Source: Bacillus sp. SD075 (lineage in GTDB: Bacteria; Bacillota; Bacilli; Bacillales; DSM-1321). Taken from it: a stretch of DNA of 64,000 bases. A model generated the notes under the pieces. The model did no database searches, was not told where the DNA came from, and saw only the letters and a program-made list of their open reading frames with translations. Of the stretch, positions 52,706 through 60,119 are shown piece after piece (position 1 is the stretch's first letter; each line of letters begins with the position of its first letter). The translations under genes were made by a program, and so were the position numbers. The stretch is from the NCBI RefSeq assembly GCF_017355165.1, contig NZ_JADILK010000008.1, forward strand, positions 62,001 through 126,000, written 5' to 3'.

Positions 52706-53029
52706 ATGATTGGTGAACGTGTAAAAAAACTGCGAGAAGAAAAGAAAATGTCGATGACTGAACTTGCCGATAAAGCGGGTGTCGCAAAGTCTTATTTAAG
52801 TTCGCTCGAGCGGAACTTACAAACGAATCCTTCTATTCAATTTCTTGAAAAAATCTCCGCCGTACTTAACATTCCTGTTGATGCCCTGCTTTATGATGCG
52901 CCAAATAAGGAAAACTTGGACACCGACTGGATGAAAATCGTTGAGGAAGCCATGAATTCAGGTGTTTCAAAACAACAATTCAGGGAATTCATCGAGTTTA
53001 ATAAATGGAGAAAAGATAAAGAAGAATAG
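52706..53029 (+). CDS. sinR: SinR-type transcriptional repressor
   Basis: 107-aa regulator with an N-terminal Xre helix-turn-helix (residues 1-65; MTELADKAGVAKSYLSSLERN, with the recognition stretch nearly identical to B. subtilis SinR) and a C-terminal helical domain (DTDWMKIVEEAMNSGVSKQQFREF) of the type that binds SinI. B. subtilis SinR represses matrix genes and slrR, keeping cells motile. The ATG at 52706 has GAGGTGG 5 nt upstream. Unlike in B. subtilis no sinI lies directly upstream; a sinI-like gene lies downstream in convergent orientation. Confidence 0.92.
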   Translation: MIGERVKKLREEKKMSMTELADKAGVAKSYLSSLERNLQTNPSIQFLEKISAVLNIPVDALLYDAPNKENLDTDWMKIVEEAMNSGVSKQQFREFIEFNKWRKDKEE

Positions 53030-53115
53030 AATGGTAGTGCACTAGTTTACTTACATAATCCTGAAGAATACAGTTTGAATAAGCTAGACTCACAAGAACC
53101 TCGAGGAAGATTGCA

Positions 53116-53155
53116 CCCTATAAACAGCAAATGAATCGAACCACTGTTTATAGGG
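53116..53155. terminator. Hairpin between convergent sinR and sinI-like genes
   Basis: CCCTATAAACAG/CTGTTTATAGGG, a 12-bp perfect stem with a 16-nt loop and no T-run, midway between the two stop codons. It probably ends or protects both transcripts. Confidence 0.5.
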
Positions 53156-53177
53156 ATGTTCTCGATCTGTTCGGAAC

Positions 53178-53318
53178 CTATTTTCCATCGTTCTCCTCAA
53201 ATGTTACCTCAAGGCTTTCCCGTTTAAAAAAAGCACTGATTTCCTCTTTTTTCAAACCCAAGCTCCTTGCTTCTGAAATCAATTTTACCCATTCTTGATC
53301 CATTGCCACATTAGCCAC
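53178..53318 (-). CDS. sinI: SinI-like antirepressor
   Basis: 46-codon gene: MDQEWVKLISEARSLGLKKE and EEISAFFKRE are in its core. This matches the SinI dimerisation/SinR-binding helix of B. subtilis (LDQEWVELMVEAKEANISPEE). Known SinI proteins bind SinR one-to-one and release its targets. The start is GTG 53318 with AGGAGG 8 nt upstream; a second GAGGTGG with GTG 53309, or ATG 53303, would shorten it slightly. A class I c-di-GMP riboswitch aptamer occupies its leader. The assignment rests on the 25-residue core and the sinR neighbour. Confidence 0.82.
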   Translation of the reverse strand: MANVAMDQEWVKLISEARSLGLKKEEISAFFKRESLEVTFEENDGK

Positions 53319-53333
53319 CTCTTCTACCTCCTA

Positions 53334-53440
53334 AAATACTCTTTGTATTTCAGGCAGACCAGCCATCATAGTCACAAGGACCTTAGACCTGTGCCTTTGC
53401 GCCCTCATCTTTCAATAAGTTTGCCTTTGTCGTGGTATTT
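53334..53440 (-). promoter_or_regulatory. Cyclic-di-GMP-I (GEMM) riboswitch in the sinI-like leader
   Basis: Reading the minus strand from 53440, the conserved GEMM-I blocks appear in order. First comes ACGACAAAGGCAAAC, then a stem capped by GAAA (TTATTGAAAGATGA). Next are GGGCGCAAAGGC, then AGGTCTAAGG (the tetraloop-receptor CUAAGG block), and finally TATGATGGCTGGTCTGCC. Spacing and order match Firmicute members of the family. Downstream, AAATAC (53350-53345) can pair with GTATTT (53339-53334), and the same GTATTT can instead pair with AAATAC at the 5' end (53440-53435). The AGGAGG ribosome site (53332-53327) follows at once. No terminator hairpin is seen, so control is probably translational; ON or OFF cannot be told. 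A TATAAT (53473-53468) is a candidate -10. Confidence 0.9.
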
Positions 53441-53597
53441 ATTACCAAATACAGTACTTATAATCATATTATAACGGATACACACTCCATATATTGCTAT
53501 TTTATGTCGGTAATCCACATAAATGCAAAACTTTCATCCGACAAAATATTACAATATTAAGAAAATTCAAAGTTTAGGTGGTCTATCATGGACTAAT

Positions 53598-53795
53598 TCA
53601 ATTTCGTTTTTTTATATTATAGTAAATATGGCTCTTCTTAATATTTCGTTGGGGTGTATTGATTCTCTCAATTGTAAGTGCATCCAGGGCTTTTTGCGCC
53701 GTTAAGTCCTCACCGCAGGTCGGGCATAGCCACTTTTCATACTCCGCACTGCTAAAAGAAGCCCTCAGGCATGTATGGCAATTCTTTCGATACAA
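53598..53795 (-). CDS. Small CxxC...CxxC protein, putative SinR target
   Basis: About 65 residues with two CxxC pairs (CHTC at 6-9 and CPTC at 24-27) in the pattern of a zinc ribbon, then a helical tail (ALDALTIERINTPQRNIKK). I do not recognise the family. No signal peptide or membrane helix. The TTG at 53795 has AAAGGGG 9 nt upstream; a TTG at 53804 abuts that site. Its promoter region holds SinR-type inverted repeats. It could be a small DNA- or protein-binding regulator, but this is not shown. Confidence 0.5.
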   Translation of the reverse strand: MYRKNCHTCLRASFSSAEYEKWLCPTCGEDLTAQKALDALTIERINTPQRNIKKSHIYYNIKKRN

Positions 53796-53848
53796 GTGAT
53801 CCAACCCCTTTGCGCCTTGGTCAAATTGTTTTTTATTATCAACTAATT

Positions 53849-53990
53849 GTTCTTTTTAAAGAACTAACAATTCAAGTATAGTGCAAAAGATAGGGGTGAT
53901 TGAATAGGTAAAACTAACTATTTATCTTAATAAAGAACATGTTTCGTTCTTTAAAATGGATTTTTAATGATTTTGTATTTTTTAGAGAAC
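53849..53990 (-). promoter_or_regulatory. Promoter with SinR-type operators
   Basis: Site 1 (53849-53864) is GTTCTTT-TT-AAAGAAC. Site 2 (53932-53952) is AAAGAAC-N7-GTTCTTT. A single AGAGAAC lies at 53984-53990. GTTCTYT is the SinR recognition sequence known from B. subtilis, usually paired as here. On the minus strand TTCAAT, 18 nt, TATACT (53880-53875) forms a candidate promoter, and site 1 covers the expected start of transcription just downstream of it. Confidence 0.7.
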
Positions 53991-54044
53991 AAAGGGTTAC
54001 TTTTCTAGTAAATCAACAGCCTGCGAATTCTATCAACATGCATT

Positions 54045-54074
54045 AAAAAAGCACAACCCAGGGGCTGTGCTTTT
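54045..54074 (-). terminator. hpf terminator
   Basis: AAAAGCACAGCCC/GGGTTGTGCTTTTTT on the minus strand, 17 nt after the hpf stop. Confidence 0.92.
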
Positions 54075-54090
54075 GATCTTAGAATAATAA

Positions 54091-54648
54091 TTAACTAGGT
54101 TCAATCAATCCATAGCGACCATCTTTTCGGCGGTACACTACGTTCGTTGTATTGGTATCCGCATTCGTGTAAACGAAGAAACTGTGACCAAGCATATTCA
54201 TTTGTAAAATCGCTTCCTCACTGTCCATCGGCTTTAAATCAAAGCGTTTATTGCGGACCACTTCAATATCATTATCATCTTCGAATTCATCCACCACTTC
54301 GTCAACTTCCGTATTGAAGGCGAATGCATCGGGTGTAGTCGATAGATTGTTTCGGAATTTACGATTGACCTTCGTTTTATGTTTACGAATTTGGCGTTCA
54401 AGCTTATCATTGATCAAGTCAATGGCAGCATACATATCCGCATTTTCCTCTTCAGCGCGAAGAACCAAATTCTGCATAGGAATCGTCACTTCGACCTTTG
54501 ATGTATTATTGTTCACTTTTAAATTCACTAACACATTTGCATCTGGTGTATTGTTAAAATATCTTTCTAACTTGCCAATTTTCTTTTCGACGTATTCTCG
54601 AATTGCTGGAGTTACCTCAATGTTCTCGCCGCGTACGTTGTAATTCAT
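54091..54648 (-). CDS. hpf: Ribosome hibernation promoting factor, long form
   Basis: 185-aa long HPF (YvyD in B. subtilis). The N-terminal ribosome-binding domain (1-100; MNYNVRGENIEVTPAIREYVEKK in part) is joined by an acidic linker to a C-terminal dimerisation domain (KPMDSEEAILQMNMLGHSFFVYTN). It pairs 70S ribosomes into inactive 100S dimers in stationary phase or stress. AAGGAGG precedes the ATG. A SigB promoter lies upstream. Confidence 0.95.
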   Translation of the reverse strand: MNYNVRGENIEVTPAIREYVEKKIGKLERYFNNTPDANVLVNLKVNNNTSKVEVTIPMQNLVLRAEEENADMYAAIDLINDKLERQIRKHKTKVNRKFRNNLSTTPDAFAFNTEVDEVVDEFEDDNDIEVVRNKRFDLKPMDSEEAILQMNMLGHSFFVYTNADTNTTNVVYRRKDGRYGLIEPS

Positions 54649-54693
54649 AAAGTGAGTCCTCCTTAAATTAAGACTATACAGTTAGATTCTACA

Positions 54694-54719
54694 ATACCCC
54701 TCCGGTTCCCTTTAGAAAC
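54694..54719 (-). promoter_or_regulatory. SigB promoter of hpf
   Basis: Minus strand GTTTCT (54719-54714), 14 nt, GGGTAT (54699-54694). This fits the SigB consensus GTTTAA-N12-14-GGGTAT; yvyD of B. subtilis is a known SigB (and SigH) gene. Confidence 0.8.
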
Positions 54720-54864
54720 TCATCATGAAATATGTCGAAATAATAAAACAATTGTCGGAAGGTTTGGAAAGGGTTGATGTCTGCCCTAGCTTCATTATAT
54801 CAAATGCTATGCTATAAAGAAAAAATTAAGCCTATATTATTTACAGAAAATTTTAAAATAATTA

Positions 54865-54894
54865 ACATAAAAACCGTTTGAAGTCCAAACGGTT
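54865..54894 (-). terminator. fliT terminator
   Basis: AACCGTTTG/CAAACGGTT stem with a 5-nt loop followed by TTT on the minus strand, just after the fliT stop. Confidence 0.8.
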
Positions 54895-54900
54895 GGGTAA

Positions 54901-55245
54901 TCAATTTCTTTTATCGTAAAACAAGCCATCCACTGATAGACTCTCATACGGGTTCGTGTATTTATTAGATGATCGTTTCTTCTTATTTATTTCCTGGATG
55001 TCCCGCTGTATCTCCTGCTTTTGGAGCTTCAGCAAGTGATCGACCTGTTGGTTAAGCAACAGTGTTGCACGGCCCAGCTGCTGCTCTTCACCAGTAAAAG
55101 GCGGTTTGATTTGAGAAAGAAGACCATCTCGCTGATCTATCAGCTGTGTGACCCTTCCTATTTTATCATCACGTTCTGTAATCGTCCGCTCTTCCAGAAC
55201 GGTAAGTAATTCTGCAGTCAAATCATGAAAGGTTCTAATCACCAT
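54901..55245 (-). CDS. fliT: Flagellar export chaperone FliT-like
   Basis: 114-aa, highly charged helical protein in the fliT position of flaG-fliD-fliS-fliT. FliT proteins bind the filament cap FliD and assist its export. Sequence conservation is low, so the call depends on operon position and helical makeup. The ATG overlaps the fliS stop codon by one base (TAATG). Confidence 0.8.
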   Translation of the reverse strand: MVIRTFHDLTAELLTVLEERTITERDDKIGRVTQLIDQRDGLLSQIKPPFTGEEQQLGRATLLLNQQVDHLLKLQKQEIQRDIQEINKKKRSSNKYTNPYESLSVDGLFYDKRN

Positions 55246-55646
55246 TACACTTGACCGCTTTGGGTAAATTGTTTTTTCCGATTGATCTGAATTACTTCCT
55301 TCCAAGTATTCCGGAACTCAGTAACAAGTCCCTCCACTTCTTCCAAGGCAGCAACATCATTTTTTATATTCGCCTCTATCAAGCGCCGGTTCATGAAATC
55401 ATACAGACTCATCATATCTTTGGATACATCCGCATCCATATTCAGCGTCACCATCAATTCATGGATAATATTTTGAGCCTTAATGATGTTCGTATTCTTC
55501 GCTTCGATATTACCAGCTTCAATGGCATTCTTCCCAAGCATGATGAACTTCAAGCAGCCATTATAAAGCATTAATGTAAGCTCTCCCGGTGATGCTGTAT
55601 TGACTGAATTTTGCTGATATGATTGATATGGATTATTTATCGCCAT
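55245..55646 (-). CDS. fliS: Flagellin export chaperone FliS
   Basis: 133-aa four-helix chaperone that prevents cytoplasmic flagellin polymerisation: NPYQSYQQNSVNTASPGELTLMLYNG-type start (YQ..V.TASPGELTLMLYNGCLKF) and IIHELMVTLNMD. It sits between fliD and fliT. In Bacillus FliS also affects the FliW-flagellin-CsrA loop. Confidence 0.94.
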   Translation of the reverse strand: MAINNPYQSYQQNSVNTASPGELTLMLYNGCLKFIMLGKNAIEAGNIEAKNTNIIKAQNIIHELMVTLNMDADVSKDMMSLYDFMNRRLIEANIKNDVAALEEVEGLVTEFRNTWKEVIQINRKKQFTQSGQV

Positions 55647-55670
55647 ATTTAACTTCCTTTCCGACTTACC

Positions 55671-57182
55671 TTAACTAAAATAAGAAGCCAAAGATGCACT
55701 TTGGCCGTTTGCCTTCTGGATCGCTTTTTCCATCGCCGTGAACTGGTTGTAATAGCGCGATTCCAGTTTCGTTAACTTTGCTTCAAAAGCTGAAATCCTC
55801 GTATCCAACCCATTGACCAATTTCCCGATAGTAAAATTATTATTAACATATCCGGCCTTTCCGGCTTTTTCAGTAATCACCTTCATGGATGATTCTATAT
55901 CACCCCTTAACCGGCGCGCGAGGCCTTTGTCGCTCTTTTCCGTTCCGTTGGCCATGAACATATCATAAATCGCATTGGGATCCTCACTAATGGCTGCGCG
56001 GAGCTTGTCCTCATCAATCGTTAATTTACCACCCTCCAAATAATTCTTGGTCGTGGTAATGCCCAAACTGCTTAGAGTGTTTTTTCCAGTGATGCCATCC
56101 ACCGAGGTGTACAGCGATGACCTCATTGTGGTCAGGAGACTTTTTAATGTCGAATCGCTCTTTAACGTTCCGCTCTTCGCCTTTTCTTCCCATTGCTTCA
56201 CTTCATCCTCCGTCATTGCCTTCTTTTGCTCCGTGATAAGCGGGGTAAAGGAGCGATATTTCGCTTCATCCGTTTTACCTTGAACCTTTTTAATGACTTC
56301 ATTGTATTTATTCACAAACTGTGTGATTGTATCCAAGATGGCATCCACATCAGCAGTTGAAGAGAATGTGACGGTATCCGTCGTTTTTTGCTTTACCGTT
56401 ATTTCCGCTCCATTAATCTGAAACGTATTCGATGGCCGGGAGATTTCCAGCCCATTATATACAATCGACGCATTCTCCCCTTTTGAGCCGCCAGTTCCTT
56501 CATTGTTACTGTCCATTTTTAACATATTGAAAAAATCTCCGGTGCCCCCTAATTCTATTTCTGCTCGATCTTTAACATCACCGGTATTTTTAGCAGTGAT
56601 GGAAAATTTCTGGGATGTTTCATCGAAAAATAGAGTCACTCCCGAATTAGCATTAATTTTATTTATAACGCTTTCTAACGTATCGTCCGCATTAAGGGTA
56701 AGCGTATAGGGATTTTCCACTGTCTCCCCATCTTTTACTTCCGTATCGAAACCGCCATTTTTATTGATCGCCAGTATCGTAATCTCTTGTGGTGTCGTGA
56801 AACCCAATTCCGATAATACCTTTTTGGGGTCAGTAACGGCTGATTTTTCCGTACTTGTCATGGTCGCTGCCCTGGCAAGTCCATTCACTTGTATATTCCC
56901 GGAAAAGTCACTGGTTGAATTCACATTTCTCACTGATACAGCATCTGGATTCGATACTGACACCTTCTTTTTAATGAAGGAAGACTGCTTCCCAACTCCA
57001 TCACGAATGAGCGTATCCAATTCTGATAAAGCTGTATTCATCGAGCGGTAATCATCCCGCTGCCACTCGGAATACTGCTTTTTCTGTGTTAATTTATCCA
57101 ATGGCACCCGTTCTGCCTGCATCATGCTCTTAACTATTTCATCAATGTCCATTCCACTTGCTAAACCACTGACTCTTACCAC
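55671..57182 (-). CDS. fliD: Flagellar filament capping protein FliD
   Basis: 503-aa hook-associated protein 2. The N-terminal domain has RVSGLASGMDIDEIVKSMM, the central domain is variable, and the C-terminal coiled coil (LTKLESRYYNQFTAMEKAIQ) ends near an aromatic-rich tail. It caps the growing filament and inserts flagellin. It lies 14 nt after flaG and 24 nt before fliS. Confidence 0.95.
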   Translation of the reverse strand: MVRVSGLASGMDIDEIVKSMMQAERVPLDKLTQKKQYSEWQRDDYRSMNTALSELDTLIRDGVGKQSSFIKKKVSVSNPDAVSVRNVNSTSDFSGNIQVNGLARAATMTSTEKSAVTDPKKVLSELGFTTPQEITILAINKNGGFDTEVKDGETVENPYTLTLNADDTLESVINKINANSGVTLFFDETSQKFSITAKNTGDVKDRAEIELGGTGDFFNMLKMDSNNEGTGGSKGENASIVYNGLEISRPSNTFQINGAEITVKQKTTDTVTFSSTADVDAILDTITQFVNKYNEVIKKVQGKTDEAKYRSFTPLITEQKKAMTEDEVKQWEEKAKSGTLKSDSTLKSLLTTMRSSLYTSVDGITGKNTLSSLGITTTKNYLEGGKLTIDEDKLRAAISEDPNAIYDMFMANGTEKSDKGLARRLRGDIESSMKVITEKAGKAGYVNNNFTIGKLVNGLDTRISAFEAKLTKLESRYYNQFTAMEKAIQKANGQSASLASYFS

Positions 57183-57196
57183 AATTGACCACCCGC

Positions 57197-57559
57197 TTAT
57201 ATTTTTTCATCCACCATGATTCCGACAAACTCCGTCATTGCCGCATAGAAATCCAATAACTTCTTCGGGGGAATTTCCCTGATCGTCTCATCCGTTACAT
57301 CATCCACTACCTTGACATAATATTCATTGAGCTTCTCATGATACTCAAACCGGATCGCCGTATGTGCTGGGTCCAGGAAGGTGTTTAGACTCTCCACCGC
57401 TTCCTGCACCTTTTCTTTTGAAGGCTGATTATTAGATTCCACACTTTGTTCGGAATAGGCAATCGTATTCATTTCCCGCTGATAATATGAACCGATTCCT
57501 TCCGAGATCGCTGTTCTAAGCTGTGAGGAAAGAATATTCGTGGACAAACTTTCCAGCAT
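57197..57559 (-). CDS. flaG: FlaG family protein YvyC
   Basis: 120-aa FlaG protein with a disordered N-terminal half and the conserved C-terminal domain (TAIRFEYHEKLNEYYVKVVD and TIREIPPKKLLDFYAAMTEF). Linked to filament-length control in other bacteria; unclear in Bacillus. First gene of flaG-fliD-fliS-fliT, with GGGGGG 8 nt before the ATG and a SigD promoter. Confidence 0.92.
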   Translation of the reverse strand: MLESLSTNILSSQLRTAISEGIGSYYQREMNTIAYSEQSVESNNQPSKEKVQEAVESLNTFLDPAHTAIRFEYHEKLNEYYVKVVDDVTDETIREIPPKKLLDFYAAMTEFVGIMVDEKI

Positions 57560-57593
57560 CTAAATAGCCCCCCATATGATCTCTTTACTTTTT

Positions 57594-57620
57594 ATATCGG
57601 TAATTACAGTTTTATATTTA
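57594..57620 (-). promoter_or_regulatory. SigD promoter of flaG-fliDST
   Basis: Minus strand TAAA (57620-57617), 15 nt, ACCGATAT (57601-57594): 11 of 12 positions of the SigD consensus TAAA-N15-GCCGATAT, 35 nt before the flaG ATG. Confidence 0.88.
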
Positions 57621-57738
57621 GACAAGCTTTGATTTTGGTTTTAACTGCAGACTTTCACTAATGATCCTTTGCTATAAAAGAGATTCCACCAAAAAACTCC
57701 ATAAATATCCGGTGTTTTTTGGGTTTTTAACTTTGACC

Positions 57739-57866
57739 GTTGATTTCCACTCCAGGTACTCGCTTTCCGCGGGCAGTCCGGGAGCCTCCTCGGCGCTTTT
57801 GCGCCTGCGGGGTCTCCCTTGGACTCACATTCCCGCAGGAGTCACGCACCTTACGTTCCAATCAAC
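57739..57866. repeat. Intergenic repeat element, copy C
   Basis: GC-rich core bounded by GTTGATT/AATCAAC, clearly related to 25371-25493 and in the same orientation (shared GATTTCCACTCCAGG, CGCTTTCCGCGG, CCCGCAGGAGTC and the trailing TTTAGATAGAACTCCTTTT). It lies between flaG and hag. Flanking 57621-57738 and 57867-58140 show no gene. Confidence 0.75.
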
Positions 57867-58140
57867 TTTGTTTTACATTTAGATAGAACTCCTTTTACCT
57901 ACAGCCTTTTAATAAAAAATAGAGGGATTATAACTGGGGTGATTATCACCTCTCAAAGTTCGGAAAAGGGTATGAGCGATGCTTTAAAAATACTGACCTG
58001 TTTGAACAGATTTTCTACCGCATCTTAATTTAAGCTCCCAAAAGAAAATTGATAGGTGTAGAGCATGTATTTGTTAATTACACATATTGGCTTTGGCAAG
58101 GAGACTATTCTCTATAACTGCTTCAAATCCAATAAGAAAT

Positions 58141-58424
58141 CAAAAGAGGCTGGGACATAACTAAATAAACCATCCTCAAAGACGAATCATTCTATGTTAT
58201 TCTACCTATTAAATATCATGCTGTTTTCGTATATGTTGTTTTTATTCATCCATTCAAGCTGTAAGAACAAGTTCGTTCCATTGCGCTAGATTTTTAAAAA
58301 TAGGATGCAAAAAGCAACAAAATCTATGGAATAGAACAAATAAAGACCCGATCTATTAGCCGGAAATTCCGCTTATCGTTCGGGTTTATCGTGGACTAAA
58401 ATACTTATGTCCCAGCCTCTTTTG
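58141..58424. mobile_element. MITE-like element with 20-bp perfect terminal inverted repeats
   Basis: Begins CAAAAGAGGCTGGGACATAA and ends with its exact reverse complement. The 284-bp interior has no open frame and holds a hairpin with CCCGAT...CGGAAATTCCG...ATCG..CGGG. Small size, perfect ends and lack of coding point to a non-autonomous transposable element or similar repeat. The parent transposase family is not identified; similar AGGCTGGGACAT ends are common in Bacillus intergenic repeats. It carries the same TTTTGTCTACAAAC tail as repeat copies A and B. 58425-58589 holds no gene. Confidence 0.7.
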
Positions 58425-58589
58425 TCTACAAACTCAACACCCTCCATTGGAGAGTGTCTTCTAATAATCCCCGCTTTCAAAGATCGGATATCTAATGTGT
58501 TTGGAATGCGAAAATTGGCCCTCTACTTTTTAGGGCAAGCTATTTCTTTCTGCATCGTAGTGTTCCTTACACCCTTCAATCAACATAAA

Positions 58590-58625
58590 TAAAAAGGCCT
58601 GACACAAAGTGTCAGGCCCTTTATT
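58590..58625 (-). terminator. hag terminator
   Basis: GGGCCTGACAC/GTGTCAGGCC stem, 3-nt loop, then TTTTT on the minus strand. Confidence 0.95.
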
Positions 58626-58643
58626 GTTAGACTAACTATTCAA

Positions 58644-59747
58644 TTAACGAAGTAATTGAAGAACGCCCTGCGGTTGCTGATTTGCTTGCGCGAGCATAGC
58701 TTGTGCTGCTTGAGAAAGAATTGAATTCTTAGTTTGGTTCATCATTTCTTTCGCCATGTCAACGTCACGGATACGAGATTCCGCAGCAGTTAGGTTTTCA
58801 GAAGATGTGTTCAAGTTGTTGATTGTGTGTTCTAAACGGTTTTGGTACGCACCAAGTTTTGAACGTTCTTTTGAAACTTCAGTAATAGCACTCTCAATAT
58901 TAGTAACTGAAGCTTTAGCTGCATCATGAGAAGAAACATCAACACGTCCTGCAGTAGCTAAATTTAATACTCCATCTGTTTTCATATTTCTGATGTTTAA
59001 GCTTAGATTTTGGTCTTCGTTAGCACCGATTTGGAATGTAACTGAACCAGAATCTACAACAACATCTTTAGCATCTAAGTCATCTGCTGTGTAACCAGCA
59101 TTTGTTTTAATTGTGATTCCAAACTCAGAGAAGTTTAATTCTTGTGCACCTGAAGCATTTTCAATAGTTTGTGTCTTTGTTCCGGCACTATTGGTCATTG
59201 TTAGTTTACCAGCTGTATCTACAGAAATTGAGTAAGTATCTGCTGCTGCACCATTGGTTTGAACACTTCCAACACCTGTAACATCTAATGCAGTAGTTGT
59301 TGCTGCATCTTGGTCTACAGTACCGCCTAGACCACCATTAAGTAACGTCTGCTTGTTAAACTCAGTTGTATTACCGATACGGTCAATTTCACTTTTTAAT
59401 GCATTCAATTCTTCTTGAATTGCATCTCTATCTTGGGCAACATTAGTATCATTTGCACCTTGAACAGCTAACTCACGCATACGTTGTAGAATATCATGAG
59501 TTTCGTTTAAGGCACCTTCAGCTGTTTGAATCATAGAAATTGCATCTTGCGAGTTACGAGATGCTTGGTCTAACCCGCGAATTTGCCCACGCATTTTTTC
59601 GGAGATTGCTAGACCTGCTGCATCGTCCCCAGCTTTATTTATACGAAGACCTGAAGCCAATTTCTCCATTGATTTAGATTGTGCAGAAGATGCAGTTGAT
59701 AACTGACGGTGAGTGTTAAGTGCTGCGATATTGTGATTGATAATCAT
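58644..59747 (-). CDS. hag: Flagellin
   Basis: 367-aa filament protein. Conserved N-terminal D0/D1 (MIINHNIAALNTHRQLSTAS, LASGLRINKAGDDAAGLAIS) and C-terminal D1/D0 (LEHTINNLNTSSENLTAAES, SRIRDVDMAKEMM, ending QPQGVLQLLR). The central part (about 140-270) is a variable surface domain, making it longer than the 304-aa B. subtilis Hag. GGAGG lies 8 nt before the ATG. Expression is set by a SigD promoter and by CsrA sites in the leader. Confidence 0.97.
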   Translation of the reverse strand: MIINHNIAALNTHRQLSTASSAQSKSMEKLASGLRINKAGDDAAGLAISEKMRGQIRGLDQASRNSQDAISMIQTAEGALNETHDILQRMRELAVQGANDTNVAQDRDAIQEELNALKSEIDRIGNTTEFNKQTLLNGGLGGTVDQDAATTTALDVTGVGSVQTNGAAADTYSISVDTAGKLTMTNSAGTKTQTIENASGAQELNFSEFGITIKTNAGYTADDLDAKDVVVDSGSVTFQIGANEDQNLSLNIRNMKTDGVLNLATAGRVDVSSHDAAKASVTNIESAITEVSKERSKLGAYQNRLEHTINNLNTSSENLTAAESRIRDVDMAKEMMNQTKNSILSQAAQAMLAQANQQPQGVLQLLR

Positions 59748-59753
59748 TTATGT

Positions 59754-59841
59754 TTCCTCCTTGAGTCTTAAGTCCCCACGTCCATGTGGTTGTTTACGAT
59801 GGGCAGTGATTAAGTCGGCCGCCTATTTCACTGCCCATCGT
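59754..59841 (-). promoter_or_regulatory. hag 5' leader: long hairpin and CsrA-type sites
   Basis: A 14-bp perfect stem at 59796-59841 (arms ACGATGGGCAGTGA/TCACTGCCCATCGT). Downstream, at 59776-59789, CCAC-ATGGAC-GTGG displays GGA in a hairpin loop, the form of a CsrA site. A second GGA lies in the ribosome site AAGGAGGA (59761-59754). B. subtilis hag also has two CsrA sites, one over the ribosome site. Confidence 0.75.
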
Positions 59842-59851
59842 TGTATAGGTA

Positions 59852-59878
59852 ATATCGACCTACTCGGAAACATATTTA
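59852..59878 (-). promoter_or_regulatory. SigD promoter of hag
   Basis: Minus strand TAAA (59878-59875), 15 nt, GTCGATAT (59859-59852): 11 of 12 positions of the SigD consensus. Confidence 0.9.
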
Positions 59879-59885
59879 GCGGATT

Positions 59886-60119
59886 CTATGATTTTTTCTT
59901 GAAATACTCATTTATATTTACCAGAAGATTGGTTTCTGCTTTAGAGGCTTCGCCATTTTCCTGCTGGATGGACAGATAGATTTCTTTCCTATGGATATCG
60001 ACGTTTTTCGGGGCATTGATCCCCAGTTTGATCTGTTCTCCCTCAATGGACAGGATCGTAATCTCGATATCATCGCCAATCATGATCGCTTCATTCGGTT
60101 TTCTGGTCAATACGAGCAT
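59886..60119 (-). CDS. csrA: Translational regulator CsrA
   Basis: 77-aa RNA-binding homodimer ([36 protein letters not shown]). It blocks hag translation until FliW removes it. The ATG overlaps the fliW stop codon (TGATG... shared base), with AGGAGG 7 nt upstream. Confidence 0.96.
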   Translation of the reverse strand: MLVLTRKPNEAIMIGDDIEITILSIEGEQIKLGINAPKNVDIHRKEIYLSIQQENGEASKAETNLLVNINEYFKKKS

